A stretch of DNA of 64,000 nt from Pleionea litopenaei (GCF_031198435.1 NZ_CP133548.1:1242501-1306500), one strand, 5' to 3'; shown: positions 25,364 to 35,069, numbered from the stretch's first letter. The notes: generated from the letters alone by a model not told the origin. A program made the numbers and translations.

Positions 25364-26119
25364 TTATCGGTGTTTTAGTTGGACCACCCGACTCACTTGC
25401 GGTAACAGACTCAAAAAAGCCGAGAAAGCGCGGTCGGCCGCATGTCGGGCAAAATCGTAGTGGTATAACGTGTCCTTCCAGACTTGCTCAGCGTACAGTT
25501 TAGCTCCACTTTGCCCCATATTTGCCATTTCGCTTTGGTGCTGTGGCAAGCGCAACCAACGCTGAATAAGTGCTAAGTTCGCCTCAAGATGAAACTGCAA
25601 CCCATAAATATTCTCGCCAATTTTAAACCCTTGGTTAAGGCAATGATCGTTCTCGGCAAGTCGAACTGCATTTGCCGGTAAATCGAATGTATAGCCATGC
25701 CATTGAAATACCCGCGATAACTCACGTAATCCAGAAAACACAGGGTCTTCTAGGGCCTGCTCGGTTAATTTAATCGGTTGCCAACCAATTTCAGCGCTAG
25801 CAGCAGGATAAACCGCCGCACCAAAACTCGAAGCAATTAACTGAGCGCCTAGGCAGATACCCAAAATCGGTATTCCCTTCTCTGCCGCTTGGCGAATATA
25901 TACTTGCTCTTGAGTAAGATGGGGGTACACCGACTCTTGACCAATATTCATTGGTCCGCCGAGTACCACCAGCGCATCGTAATTATCTAAGTTAACTTGG
26001 GCTTTTGGCTCGCGGCCGAAATTGACATAACGAATACGGTGTTTTAGCGCCCGAATTTTAGGATCCAGCAAACCGAGCGGCTCGTAAGGAACATGCTGAA
26101 AAACTAATACTCGTGCCAT
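25364..26119 (-). CDS. class I glutamine amidotransferase (GuaA-GATase-like)
   Basis: A 251-residue stand-alone GATase1 domain. The nucleophile elbow is ILGICLGAQLIASSFGA (Cys ~97), and the His/Glu of the triad lie in YGLQFHLEAN. GGPMNIGQE near residue 56 is the oxyanion region. This family is similar to the GMP-synthase glutaminase domain and includes gamma-glutamyl hydrolases of polyamine catabolism, but there are no such genes nearby. The substrate cannot be told from the sequence. It is monocistronic. Confidence 0.82.
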   Translation of the reverse strand: MARVLVFQHVPYEPLGLLDPKIRALKHRIRYVNFGREPKAQVNLDNYDALVVLGGPMNIGQESVYPHLTQEQVYIRQAAEKGIPILGICLGAQLIASSFGAAVYPAASAEIGWQPIKLTEQALEDPVFSGLRELSRVFQWHGYTFDLPANAVRLAENDHCLNQGFKIGENIYGLQFHLEANLALIQRWLRLPQHQSEMANMGQSGAKLYAEQVWKDTLYHYDFARHAADRAFSAFLSLLPQVSRVVQLKHR

Positions 26120-26428
26120 AACACTACCCTTTTCATTGCTTTAGAAAATCGATAATCGGTCGTCATTCGACGTTTAATCAGTCGATTAATTATCAAGTAT
26201 TCGCTCAAAATTACCTCAAAATAACCTCAAAATATTGTTGGAAACCCTTAACTATCGAAAGCGACTCTCGAACGTCGGTGTCACTATTATGCCAACCTCG
26301 TTATAATTCCATTAATACTCTTGTGTAATAACACCCAACCTACGGCTTATAAGTGACGGTTGATTAAGTGTTTCGAGAGTGTCAATCGAAACAAGCTAAC
26401 CAATATGACCAAAGATAGGGAAATCACC
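26120..26428. other. 309-bp divergent intergenic region
   Basis: This lies between the GATase and the DUF748 gene and must hold both promoters. A short tandem TACCTCAAAA/TAACCTCAAAA occurs at about 26211–26231. The frame of the DUF748 gene is open back to a TTG at 26360 but without a ribosome site. No RNA or terminator is seen. Confidence 0.4.
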
Positions 26429-28882
26429 ATGTTCAACAAAAGCTCACTAAGTTTTCGACGTCATCCATTTCGAAGCAGCTTGTTGGTAGTAATATTACTC
26501 ATAATCTTGGCCATTGTATTTAACTCATTGTTGGTTCGACTCTACCTATTGCACTGGTTTGAGGCGCAAGGTGCCAAAGTTAACGTCGACGACATCACTT
26601 TGTCACTTTGGAACGCCACGTTTACTCTCGATAATCTAGAAACTTCGCAAAATAATCAGTCGCTTAATGTCGAACGTTTAGAACTCGCATGGCAATGGCA
26701 GCCGCTGCTTGAAAACCACTTGATCATTGACCGTGTCGTCGTCGAAGGGTTAACACTGGATATTGATGCTACGGATCAAAGCGCTCTTGTGATAGGCAGC
26801 TTAGCAAGCACTCAACCACAAAACTCTCAAGCTGCCGTTACGACCGAAGCTTCAACCAATACTCCTTGGCAAATAACGCTACATGAGCTGGGCATTGACT
26901 ATGATCAGGTATGCGTCAAGCTACCTGAGTCAGCGCTACAGCAAATGCCGAAAAATTACTTGGGGACTTCAGAAACCGGCGAACTTTGTATTGACCAAAC
27001 GATGAACTTCAAAGGTTTAGCCAAAGCTACCTTGGCAGATAAGCTTGCTCTCTCGATGCAAGGTAATCTAGCATGGCACGATGTTCAATTTCAGTTAAAT
27101 CAAAACACTTTTTTCAGCACTGACAAGTTCGCACTCAATGGCTTAACTTATTCCGAACAAACGCTCAAGAGTTCGTCCCTCGAATTTACCAACCTTTTGA
27201 TTAGCGAGCCACAAAAAGAGAAGGCACTTAACGCTCAACTTGGGCAATTTAAATTGGTCGATCTCCACTTGTTATTTGGTGAGCAAAAAATTGCATTTGA
27301 ACAGTTGGATGCTACTGACTTTTCCTTTTTAAAAAACAACATTCAAGATTCCAATGCGCTGTTAAACTTTTCCAATTTCGCCATTCAACAATTTCAACAC
27401 GACCTTAAGAATACTTCGATGGCGTCTTTTTCGCTGCAAGAACTGGCATTTGTGCAGGTCGATGCTGATGGTCAGACAACGTGGCAACAACTCTTATCGT
27501 CGACCAAACACATTTCACCACCCAACTATCTTACACAACTAAAAGATTTTAGGGCGACAGGTATAAGCATGAATGACGATGAGCTGTCGAATAAAAGTTA
27601 CTTGAAATTCGATCAGATCAAACTCTCTGATTTACAGCAGTATCTTAATTTAAACGAACAGGGCAAGACTGCCTATCATACGGCTTTTGAAGGATTGTTT
27701 TTTGAAAATTCAGCGTTGGAAAGTTCTGCTACTAAAGAGCCTTCTTCTGAGGAGTCTGTTTCTGAAAGTTCTGTTTCTCAAAGATCTGACTCAAGCGTAC
27801 AAAAGCGGTCTGCAGACCAATCAAATGAGACACAAGAACCCACAAGCTCAGCAACAAGCTCGCCTCTGATCGTCGAGGTGTCGGAGTTTTTGCTCGACGG
27901 GAATTCATACGTCATTTTCAATGATGCACACTATCGCCTTAAACATCCGATAGTCGTTAGCGGCATGGAAAGTCGTCTATCAGATTTCAACACACTCAAT
28001 CGACCCATCGATATTTATTATCACGCCTCGATAAATGATACCGGTGATACCGAACTCACAGGGCAGATTGCAATCAATGGGTCTCAATTGAGTACTGACT
28101 TAAAGCTTCGAGTTTCCGATTTAGATTTAGTGCCCTTCTCTCCTTATTCGGCTCGGTTTGTAGGCTACCGAGTTGAGCGCGGCCAGCTAAACCTAAACTC
28201 CAATATCAAGCTTAAAGACCAACTTATGGATAGCGAATTTGACTTTGTGTTAAACAAGCTTGATCTAGAAGATACAGAAGAGCACGAGCATCATGAGCTC
28301 AACCAAGATCTTGGCGTTCCACTACCCACAGCGTTGAGTTTATTGAAAAACAGTGATGATAAAATTGAATTAAACATTCCGTTAGAAGGTCCTATCAATG
28401 AATTAAATACATCGATAGGCGATGTCATTTCAACCATCTCTATCAAAGCGATAAAAACCGCCGTACTTTATCAATATACGCCGTTTGGGCTGCTGATTCT
28501 GGCCGATGGAATAATAGACTTAGGGGCAGGATTGACTTTCGAACCCTTGGTTTTTGAACCTGGCTCGATAACCCTGACAAACTCACATCGAGAACAATTA
28601 GCGACACTGGCCAAGTTAACGCAGCAGAAACCAAACATTTCGTTGGTACTCTGTGGCATGGTCGCCCAGGCAGACCTGATGCAACCCGACTCAAAAGAAC
28701 CGCCTGCACCATTGACGGAGGAACAGAGAGACCGTTTGATAAACTTAGCTAAACAGCGCCAGTCTCTCGTGTTGAGTACCTTAATCGGCGAATTTGAAGT
28801 CAACAAAGGCCAATTATTAACTTGTAACCCAAGTGCAAAAAATGCGTTAAAAAATGTGCCAGAAGTGCAGGTTACGCTATAG
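26429..28882 (+). CDS. DUF748 (AsmA-like) large envelope protein
   Basis: An 817-residue protein. I start it at the ATG at 26429 because AGGGAA lies 8 bases upstream; the ATG at 26405 has no such site. An N-terminal transmembrane helix (~14–35) anchors a large periplasmic beta-rich domain related to AsmA/DUF748 proteins, which are thought to span the periplasm and move or organise lipids. A Ser-rich linker (~425–475) interrupts the domain. The C-terminus, FEPGSITLTNSHREQLATLAKLTQ…LCGMV, looks OmpA-like. Paired DUF748 motifs VPFSPYSARFVGYRVERGQL and IDLGAGLTFEPLVFEPGS are visible. Confidence 0.82.
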   Translation: MFNKSSLSFRRHPFRSSLLVVILLIILAIVFNSLLVRLYLLHWFEAQGAKVNVDDITLSLWNATFTLDNLETSQNNQSLNVERLELAWQWQPLLENHLIIDRVVVEGLTLDIDATDQSALVIGSLASTQPQNSQAAVTTEASTNTPWQITLHELGIDYDQVCVKLPESALQQMPKNYLGTSETGELCIDQTMNFKGLAKATLADKLALSMQGNLAWHDVQFQLNQNTFFSTDKFALNGLTYSEQTLKSSSLEFTNLLISEPQKEKALNAQLGQFKLVDLHLLFGEQKIAFEQLDATDFSFLKNNIQDSNALLNFSNFAIQQFQHDLKNTSMASFSLQELAFVQVDADGQTTWQQLLSSTKHISPPNYLTQLKDFRATGISMNDDELSNKSYLKFDQIKLSDLQQYLNLNEQGKTAYHTAFEGLFFENSALESSATKEPSSEESVSESSVSQRSDSSVQKRSADQSNETQEPTSSATSSPLIVEVSEFLLDGNSYVIFNDAHYRLKHPIVVSGMESRLSDFNTLNRPIDIYYHASINDTGDTELTGQIAINGSQLSTDLKLRVSDLDLVPFSPYSARFVGYRVERGQLNLNSNIKLKDQLMDSEFDFVLNKLDLEDTEEHEHHELNQDLGVPLPTALSLLKNSDDKIELNIPLEGPINELNTSIGDVISTISIKAIKTAVLYQYTPFGLLILADGIIDLGAGLTFEPLVFEPGSITLTNSHREQLATLAKLTQQKPNISLVLCGMVAQADLMQPDSKEPPAPLTEEQRDRLINLAKQRQSLVLSTLIGEFEVNKGQLLTCNPSAKNALKNVPEVQVTL

Positions 28883-29048
28883 TAAGAGTCTTAACGATAA
28901 ACCGCCAAAAGAATGAGCTTCAGGCTGAGTTCAGTTAGGCTTTTACATTGATTCGCCAACAACTGGAGTTCGAGTTATCTTTTGATGCAGGTCAATAATT
29001 TAACCATCACTTAACGGTATGCTGCAACGCAAATTAAAGAGGTGAACA

Positions 29049-29927
29049 ATGAAAAAAATATTGGTTGTTGCTGAAAAAGATTCAAAAAACTTGATTGCAC
29101 TGCATCGCGCTTTAGCGCTTGCAAAAGAAACGAATGTAGAAATTGATTTAGTTGGTTTTGTTCACGCTCCTGGTGTGGATAGTTCAGATATATTATCTGA
29201 GCAAGAAAAACAAAAAGTTCGCCAAACCATGATCGATGAAAAAAAGACCTGGCTGAAAGAGAAACTTAAGTCAATAAAGTTGGCCAATACCCAACTGCAT
29301 TGGGAAGTGTTGTGGGAGAAATCCGTACACTTGTGGGTCATCGATCGTTGCAAACAAAAACCCTACGATTTAGTCATTAAAACGGGGCATCGCAGTGAGA
29401 CATTGATGTACACCCCGACCGACTGGCATTTAATTCGTCAGTGCAGCGCGCCAGTTATGATCGTTTCCAGTAAGAAATGGCAGAAGAAACAATGCATCAT
29501 GGCCTCCGTTGACTTAGTCACGGATACACCTTCAAAAATCAAATTAAATAAACAAGTTATCCGTCAAGCGCAAAAGCTATCGGAAATTACAGGGCAAGAT
29601 GTTGTCTATGTTTATTGTGTTGTTATTCCACGAATACTCAGTGATCTTGAAGTGTTAGATGATAAAAAGATTGTTCAAAAAGCCAAGCAGAAGGCATTGC
29701 ATCATTTATCCTCTGACTATAAAAAATTCGATATTGATGTCGACCAGGTTCGAATGATTCGAGGATCAGTCGACAAAGCCGTCAATCGAGCGGCTCGTAA
29801 AGAAGGGGCTGATATCGTGGTGATGGGGACCATGGGAAGAAAAGGCATTAAAGGCAAATTCATCGGAAACACCGCTGAAGCAGTACTTCATAATTTAGAA
29901 ACCGACGTGTTAACGGTTAAAATTTAA
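29049..29927 (+). CDS. UspE-like tandem universal stress protein
   Basis: A 292-residue protein with two universal-stress (USP) domains in tandem (~1–140 and ~150–292), as in E. coli UspE (about 316 residues). The second domain has the ATP-binding GTMGRKGIKGKFIGNTAEAVL (G-2x-G-9x-G(S/T)-like); the first has a degenerate loop (KTGHRSETLMYTPTDW). USP proteins support survival under starvation and oxidative stress. It is monocistronic, with GAGGTG 6 bases before the ATG and a hairpin after the stop. Confidence 0.88.
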   Translation: MKKILVVAEKDSKNLIALHRALALAKETNVEIDLVGFVHAPGVDSSDILSEQEKQKVRQTMIDEKKTWLKEKLKSIKLANTQLHWEVLWEKSVHLWVIDRCKQKPYDLVIKTGHRSETLMYTPTDWHLIRQCSAPVMIVSSKKWQKKQCIMASVDLVTDTPSKIKLNKQVIRQAQKLSEITGQDVVYVYCVVIPRILSDLEVLDDKKIVQKAKQKALHHLSSDYKKFDIDVDQVRMIRGSVDKAVNRAARKEGADIVVMGTMGRKGIKGKFIGNTAEAVLHNLETDVLTVKI

Positions 29928-29955
29928 CCAAGACCTCAAATTGAGTGATAATTCT

Positions 29956-29979
29956 AGGGCAGAGGATTCTCTCTGCCCT
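29956..29979 (+). terminator. possible hairpin terminator after the USP gene
   Basis: AGGGCAGAG / CTCTGCCCT makes a 9-bp perfect stem with a 6-base loop. The T-tract after it is poor, so termination may be weak. Confidence 0.4.
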
Positions 29980-30059
29980 ACTTGGCTTTAATTTAACCCA
30001 TCGTTCAGGCATAATGGCTTCTAAACCTACCTATTTAATTATCAATAAAGAAGATTTTT

Positions 30060-30542
30060 ATGACAATTACTAAAGACAAAGTCGTTTCTATGCATTACAC
30101 GGTAAAAAACACCAGTGGCGACGTGATTGATACCTCTGAAGGACGCGATCCACTCATGTACATGCAAGGTCATCGCAACATTATTCCTGGCCTAGAAAAC
30201 GCCCTTGAAGGAAAAGCAGCTGGCGATAAAGTTGAAGCGACCATCGAACCAGCACAAGCCTATGGCGAAGTGGTAGAAGAGTTAATTCAAGAAGTTCCAC
30301 GCAGCGCTTTTGAAGGTGTTGAGACACTAGAAGTAGGAATGAACTTCCAAGCGCAGTCAGAGCAAGGCCCAGTTAACGTCGTGATCACTAAAGTTGAAGA
30401 CGACAAAGTTACTGTTGACGGAAATCACCCACTTGCAGGTCAAACGTTAGAGTTCAATGTTGAAGTCGTTGAGATTCGCGACGCAACAGAAGAAGAGATC
30501 GCTCACGGACACGCCCACGGCGTTGGTGGACATCAGCACTAA
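30060..30542 (+). CDS. slyD: SlyD, FKBP-type peptidyl-prolyl isomerase and nickel chaperone
   Basis: A 160-residue cytoplasmic folding helper. It has an FKBP domain (~1–70 and ~130–145) with the inserted IF domain (~75–125), the SlyD layout. Motifs: VVSMHYTVKNTSGDVIDTSEG, PGLENALEGKAAGDK and HPLAGQTLEFNVEV. The C-terminal His-rich tail (AHGHAHGVGGHQH) can bind Ni(II), though it is shorter than the E. coli tail and has no cysteines. It stands alone and is followed by a strong terminator. Confidence 0.92.
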   Translation: MTITKDKVVSMHYTVKNTSGDVIDTSEGRDPLMYMQGHRNIIPGLENALEGKAAGDKVEATIEPAQAYGEVVEELIQEVPRSAFEGVETLEVGMNFQAQSEQGPVNVVITKVEDDKVTVDGNHPLAGQTLEFNVEVVEIRDATEEEIAHGHAHGVGGHQH

Positions 30543-30561
30543 TTAGCTGAGATGATCGAAG

Positions 30562-30590
30562 AAAAGGCGAGTCATTTACTCGCCTTTTTT
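30562..30590 (+). terminator. rho-independent terminator after slyD
   Basis: AAAAGGCGAGT / ACTCGCCTTTT forms an 11-bp stem with a 5–7-base loop, followed by six T's. It is symmetrical enough to work for both strands. Confidence 0.85.
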
Positions 30591-30674
30591 ATTACTTATT
30601 TTTTATGGCTATTCAATCCGTCACAACCAATGACTGTGCCTTATCATTTGAAACGCCATTAATGCCACGTCTGA

Positions 30675-31730
30675 TTATAAATACGGTTGAATCAATTCAA
30701 GTGCTGTCTTATCACATGGCTCTAGTTCTACATCGGTTTCGGCGAGTGGTGTGACGCGATCGCCCCACTTCACAATCGCGGCTCCCCAGGTTAAGCCGGC
30801 CCCAAACGCAGGAATCGCCACATTGGCTCCTGGTTTGATTAGTCCTTGTTCAACGGCTTCACACAAAGCAACCGGAATGGTTGCGGCGGAAGTGTTCGCA
30901 TAGCGCTCGACATTAACCATGACTTTTTCCATGGGCACTTTTAGTCGCTTCGCAACCGCATCAATAATTCTTAAATTCGCTTGATGCGGAACAACCACAT
31001 CAATATCGGCAATCGGCATATCTGCGCGAGCTAAGGCTTCTTCAGTAGCCAACACCATCCCCCGAGTTGCACGTTTAAAAATCTCCTGCCCTTCAAAATC
31101 CCAAGAGATCCTTGAGTAGGTATCTAACGTCCGATCAAATCCTGAGCCAAAATTCGTGATCGCCAAGGTCTCTCGTACTTCTCCGTAACATCCCATTTTA
31201 CTGGATAAGACGCCTATTGGCTCTTCCGTTGCTTCGATCACAACGGCTCCCGCTCCGTCACCAAATAACACAGAGACACCGCGGTTATGCCAATCCAATG
31301 CCCACGACAACTTTTCGCCACCGATAACGACAACCTTCTTCATGACATTGTTGCGAATTAATGACGCTGCATTCGACAAAGCGAATAAAAAGCTACAACA
31401 AGCGCTGTTTAGATCCATCGCGGCGGCCGATTCATTCCCCAACTTTTTTTGAACATATGAGGCACAGTTTGGGGCAAGCGTTGTTGGTGTTGTCGTTCCA
31501 AAGATGATGCCGTCGATATCATTCGGCTCTAATCCAGCGCAAGCAATGGCTCGTGCCGCAGCAACATAAGCAAGTTCATCAACGTCGACATGAGAAATTC
31601 TTCGCTCTCGCATTCCAGTCCGAGAAAAGATCCATTCATCACTGGTATCTAAAAAAGTGGCCAAATCATCATTGGTCATAATGGCAGGTGGCATGCATTT
31701 TCCCCACCCGGTAATGGTTGCGTACGGCAT
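30675..31730 (-). CDS. FabH-like beta-ketoacyl-ACP synthase III
   Basis: A 351-residue thiolase-fold condensing enzyme. The Cys-His-Asn triad is Cys111 (LNSACCSFLFALS), His in VVPHQANLRI, and Asn in ERYANTSAAT. It is longer than the housekeeping FabH (~317) and carries CCSF where FabH has CAGF. No fab cluster lies nearby. This suggests a second KAS III with its own acyl starter, for branched-chain or secondary lipid synthesis, rather than the essential initiation enzyme. Which acyl-CoA it uses cannot be inferred. Confidence 0.87.
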   Translation of the reverse strand: MPYATITGWGKCMPPAIMTNDDLATFLDTSDEWIFSRTGMRERRISHVDVDELAYVAAARAIACAGLEPNDIDGIIFGTTTPTTLAPNCASYVQKKLGNESAAAMDLNSACCSFLFALSNAASLIRNNVMKKVVVIGGEKLSWALDWHNRGVSVLFGDGAGAVVIEATEEPIGVLSSKMGCYGEVRETLAITNFGSGFDRTLDTYSRISWDFEGQEIFKRATRGMVLATEEALARADMPIADIDVVVPHQANLRIIDAVAKRLKVPMEKVMVNVERYANTSAATIPVALCEAVEQGLIKPGANVAIPAFGAGLTWGAAIVKWGDRVTPLAETDVELEPCDKTALELIQPYL

Positions 31731-31891
31731 AACGACTCTAATTCATATCTATAAAGCAGGCTAGTTTAAAGAACTTTGTTCAATTCACTGCTCCAACCTG
31801 CCATAAAATTTAAGGTTCCTGATAATCGCCAACGCAAACTGTGAGCAATTTGGTATAATGTCCCTTTTCCAAAAACCGAAGGATTTTTTGA

Positions 31892-32260
31892 ATGAGCTCT
31901 GACTTTCCTGATATGACGCTAGATCAAGACAACTTATTTCGCGAAGAAGTATTCACTGACCAAAAGATTGGTACCATTCGTATCATGACTCCAATAACCA
32001 TTGATGGTGACCGAGATGAAAGTCGTGAATTGCAATACATTGGGCAAACTCAGGTGATGACTCCAGCGGGTGCTTTACCGCTGACTTTCGAACTCGAAGC
32101 TAGCAATCTTAAAGAAGCCATTGCAGCTTTCTCTGAGGGCGCTAAACAAGCTATGGAACGCACTATGGAAGAGCTTCGAGAAATGCGTCGGCAACAAGCA
32201 TCATCAATCGTTGTACCAGGGCAAGAGTCTATGGGCGGTGGCAAGATTCAAATGCCCTAG
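31892..32260 (+). CDS. conserved cytoplasmic protein of unknown function
   Basis: A 122-residue soluble protein. GAAGGATT precedes the ATG. The first half is beta-rich (GTIRIMTPITIDGDRDESRELQYIGQTQVMTPAGALPLTFE); the second is a charged helix (LKEAIAAFSEGAKQAMERTMEEL), then a Gly/Met tail. I recall similar small proteins in Pseudomonas-type genomes annotated as hypothetical, but cannot name a family. It is monocistronic and divergent from the FabH-like gene. (Motif pieces are given only to mark its two halves.). Confidence 0.6.
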   Translation: MSSDFPDMTLDQDNLFREEVFTDQKIGTIRIMTPITIDGDRDESRELQYIGQTQVMTPAGALPLTFELEASNLKEAIAAFSEGAKQAMERTMEELREMRRQQASSIVVPGQESMGGGKIQMP

Positions 32261-32438
32261 TAAGCGGGCGGTACTCTTATAAACTGAATCCTCGAAGGCA
32301 AACACCTCATAAACTGAATCTTAGCGGGCTTGTGCTTACTTGGCTTAACTTCGCACCTTTAAAACTTTTTAGAGGTTAAGCCTCGGTTCAGTTTACATCG
32401 ACTATTCTGGTACTCAGAATCAACAAGGGTATCAGACT

Positions 32439-32813
32439 ATGCGAGCTATCAAGATCATTTCCCTCATTACTTTAACCGCAATGTTAAGCGGCTGTGTGGT
32501 TGGCGCTCATCATCGAGTCGGTCACGGCCATCATCGCAGTAGCGTACATTTACACGGACATGTTAGAGGTTCTCAAGCAGCTGGGGCCTTAATCGCAGGT
32601 GCAATCATCGGTAGCGTAATCACCGCTGCTGCCCATGCTGATGATCGTGATGAGCGCAGAGAAGCAAAAGCTCCGGCTCCTAATGCCTCAGACTCACCCC
32701 GCGGTCCGCATTATTACCGAAGCGCCGATGGACGTTGTTTCTGGGTCGTTCCTCGAGCCGATGGTGCAGAGACTCGAGAGCTTATCGAAGATCGTTTTTG
32801 TGAAGAGAACTAA
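32439..32813 (+). CDS. His-rich lipoprotein of unknown function
   Basis: A 124-residue predicted lipoprotein (signal MRAIKIISLITLTAMLSGC, lipobox LSGC). The mature N-terminus is rich in histidine and glycine (GAHHRVGHGHHRSSVHLHGH), followed by a small hydrophobic glycine-zipper-like stretch (AAGALIAGAIIGSVITAAAHA) and a C-terminal part with two cysteines (GRCFWVVPRADG…DRFCEEN). Metal binding by the His cluster is possible but untested. It is followed by a strong hairpin shared with convergent hlyIII. Confidence 0.72.
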   Translation: MRAIKIISLITLTAMLSGCVVGAHHRVGHGHHRSSVHLHGHVRGSQAAGALIAGAIIGSVITAAAHADDRDERREAKAPAPNASDSPRGPHYYRSADGRCFWVVPRADGAETRELIEDRFCEEN

Positions 32814-32833
32814 GCTGACGCATGAAATATCAA

Positions 32834-32865
32834 CAGAAAAGCTCAATTTAGTTTGAGCTTTTCTG
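32834..32865. terminator. bidirectional hairpin terminator
   Basis: A 13-bp perfect stem, CAGAAAAGCTCAA / TTGAGCTTTTCTG, between the convergent lipoprotein and hemolysin-III-family genes. T-rich segments lie within the stem and after it. Confidence 0.7.
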
Positions 32866-32875
32866 CTTTACTATT

Positions 32876-33541
32876 TCACAGTACAAAGTAATAGATAGAG
32901 AAAAAGTGACAGCTACAACCAGCCAAAACAAAACAATGCCAAATGGCGTGGGTGTATCTGAGTTGCTTGGCGACATAAAACACCACACCGACGCTGAAGC
33001 AAATCCCGCCGGCGAGTAATAGCCATAAACCGGCTCCCGGAACTGACTGATACAGTGGGTAGGCCAATATAACCACTAGCCAGCCCATCAACAGATAAAG
33101 CGCGACCGACACTTTTGGCAAGCGGTGACGCACCAACCACTTAAAGATTAATCCGGCAAACGCCAACAACCAAATCACTACCGCACCAGTCACACCTATC
33201 CAATTGTCTAAAGAAACCAACATAAAGGGTGTATAGGTGCCAGCGATAAGCAGGTAAATGGCTGAGTGATCAATCAGCTTCAAGCTCTCTTTGGCCCTTT
33301 CGTGTCGAATACCATGGTATAAAGTTGACGCCAAAAACATGGCGATTAAGGTCGCTCCATAGATGGCAACGCTGGTTATTGCCATGGCACCGTCAGCGCG
33401 TAATATTAGAAATACAAGACCGGCGATAGCCACAAGAAATCCAACACCATGAGAAAGCACGTTCAGTAACTCTTCTCGACGAGAGTATTCTGCTTGACGG
33501 CTTGAAACGCTGGTAAGCTCATTATCAAGCTGATTAGTCAT
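32876..33541 (-). CDS. hemolysin III / YqfA (PAQR-like) family membrane protein
   Basis: A 221-residue protein with seven hydrophobic helices. The PAQR/hemolysin III signatures are present: SHGVGFLVAIAG near the N-terminus, STLYHGI (first metal-ligand His), IDHSAIYLLIAGTYTPF, and the C-terminal AIWHCFVLAGCSCHFF with the paired histidines. These residues coordinate zinc in the PAQR fold, whose members include receptors and ceramidases. The bacterial role is unclear, and the haemolysin name is historical. It is monocistronic. Confidence 0.9.
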   Translation of the reverse strand: MTNQLDNELTSVSSRQAEYSRREELLNVLSHGVGFLVAIAGLVFLILRADGAMAITSVAIYGATLIAMFLASTLYHGIRHERAKESLKLIDHSAIYLLIAGTYTPFMLVSLDNWIGVTGAVVIWLLAFAGLIFKWLVRHRLPKVSVALYLLMGWLVVILAYPLYQSVPGAGLWLLLAGGICFSVGVVFYVAKQLRYTHAIWHCFVLAGCSCHFFSIYYFVL

Positions 33542-33703
33542 AACTTATGACCTCTAAATAAAATAATTTGCAGACCCTTACAGACTAACTTTTTAGCGAA
33601 CACTTGTACACTGAAAATCTTAATAATCTTGCGGTTTTGTGATGAATACCCTTAGATTCCATTTTACTTAGTCTGATTGATCACAAATCGATGTTCACTG
33701 ACG

Positions 33704-34153
33704 CTAACCGACTGCAAATATTTCAGAAAAGTCGTTAAACCCTTTAAATTCTAGGGCATTACTTGACGGGTCGAGCAGAAATAAAGTGCCTTGCTCTCCT
33801 GGCTGGCCAGCGAAACGTATATAAGGCTCAATGACAAATTCAACCTTTTCGGCGGTTAAATGGTCGGCTAATTGACGCCATTCAGACATGGTTAGTATCA
33901 CGCCAAAGTGAGGAACCGGTACAGAATGACCGTCTACAGGGTTGTGCGCCAGTCCTCCCGCCATATCATTCGACACTTGATGCAAGACCAACTGATGGCC
34001 GTATAAATTCAGATCAACCCAATGATCGGAACGGCGACCGAGCGACACTGGAAATAATCGCTGATAAAAATCAAGAGATTCCTTTAAATTTAAAACCGGA
34101 ATAGCCAAGTGAAAAGGACGAACTGACTGAGAATTAGCTGAATCTTGTGACAT
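33704..34153 (-). CDS. VOC-superfamily (glyoxalase/dioxygenase-fold) protein
   Basis: A 149-residue single-domain VOC protein. HLAIPVLNLKESLDFYQRLF opens the first beta-alpha-beta unit; HQLVLHQV (metal-ligand His), HFGVILTMSEW (second His) and LFLLDPSSNALEFKGF (ligand Glu) complete a VOC metal site. Proteins of this exact type are often annotated as glyoxalases with unknown substrate. The ATG at 34153 has AAGG about 7 bases upstream; an in-frame TTG at 34180 is less likely. It stands alone. Confidence 0.82.
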   Translation of the reverse strand: MSQDSANSQSVRPFHLAIPVLNLKESLDFYQRLFPVSLGRRSDHWVDLNLYGHQLVLHQVSNDMAGGLAHNPVDGHSVPVPHFGVILTMSEWRQLADHLTAEKVEFVIEPYIRFAGQPGEQGTLFLLDPSSNALEFKGFNDFSEIFAVG

Positions 34154-34478
34154 AGGGAGCCTTGTAAATGTGGAGTTCAAAGAACATACAGTTAAATATT
34201 CCGAGGGAGAAACGACACTGCCTTATCAATTCAAATCTTACTCTAACCCGATTAAAGGACTCAATACTTAACAATAACTTGCTCTTTTCAGAGGATGAAA
34301 ATAAAAAACTGGAGCGAATGTGGAAGACTTTCGGTGACCTTACTTTATTAGAGCTACCCCTTTATTAGAATCATAACTTCTATTGCCACCCATCATTTTA
34401 TTGCATTTGCAATATATTTGATTCACAATAAAAACCCATTAAACATTGAAAATGACCTCTCTCTTTTAGGAGTCCACT

Positions 34479-35069
34479 ATGCCACTCGTCACTCCCCTAG
34501 CGGCCGATCATGATCATGACGTTGCTGAACTCGCTAAGTTTTTTAATGAAACCCTCGGCTTCTGTCCGAACAGTGTGCTCACCATGCAAAGACGGCCCGC
34601 CATTGCCCGTGCATTTATTCAATTGAACAAGGCAGTCATGGAAAATCAAGGACGTGTAACCAGTGAGCAAAAGCGGCTAATTGGATACTTAACCTCAGCC
34701 AATACGGGCTGTCGTTATTGCGAAGCTCACACTATCTTAGCGGCTCAGAGATATGGCGGAAGCGATGAGCGCTTGCAGAATATCTGGAATTTTCGCGACA
34801 GCGACCTGTACAGCGCAGCAGAAAAGGCCGCATTTGAATTTGCCCTGGCCGCTTCCGCCGTCCCTAACGCGGTCGACGAGGCGATTCAAACTTCGCTGCA
34901 TCAGCATTGGGATGAAGGTGAGATTGTTGAAATTCTTGGCGTAATCGCACTGTTTGGGTATCTTAATCGCTGGAATGACAGCATGGGCACGACGATGGAA
35001 GATGGCGCAGTCGCCGCGGGAGAAGCATTATTAAGTCATTCTGGCTGGGAGCGCGGTAAGCATCAATAA
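34479..35069 (+). CDS. carboxymuconolactone decarboxylase/AhpD-family protein
   Basis: A 196-residue all-helical protein. The active-site CxxCxxH is NTGCRYCEAHTILAAQRYG, with Cys78, Cys81 and His84. This is the AhpD-like proton-relay dithiol, so a peroxidase or disulfide-reductase role is plausible. The layout (FNETLGFCPNSVLTMQRRP at the start, IALFGYLNRWNDSMGTTME at the end) matches the 'uncharacterized peroxidase-related' branch. AGGAG lies 8 bases before the ATG. No partner peroxiredoxin is adjacent. Confidence 0.85.
   Translation: MPLVTPLAADHDHDVAELAKFFNETLGFCPNSVLTMQRRPAIARAFIQLNKAVMENQGRVTSEQKRLIGYLTSANTGCRYCEAHTILAAQRYGGSDERLQNIWNFRDSDLYSAAEKAAFEFALAASAVPNAVDEAIQTSLHQHWDEGEIVEILGVIALFGYLNRWNDSMGTTMEDGAVAAGEALLSHSGWERGKHQ

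Noticed and set aside
34168-34368. 66-codon plus-strand frame between the VOC and AhpD-like genes
   Set aside because: No ribosome site and no recognisable protein; it starts in the leader of the divergent VOC gene.
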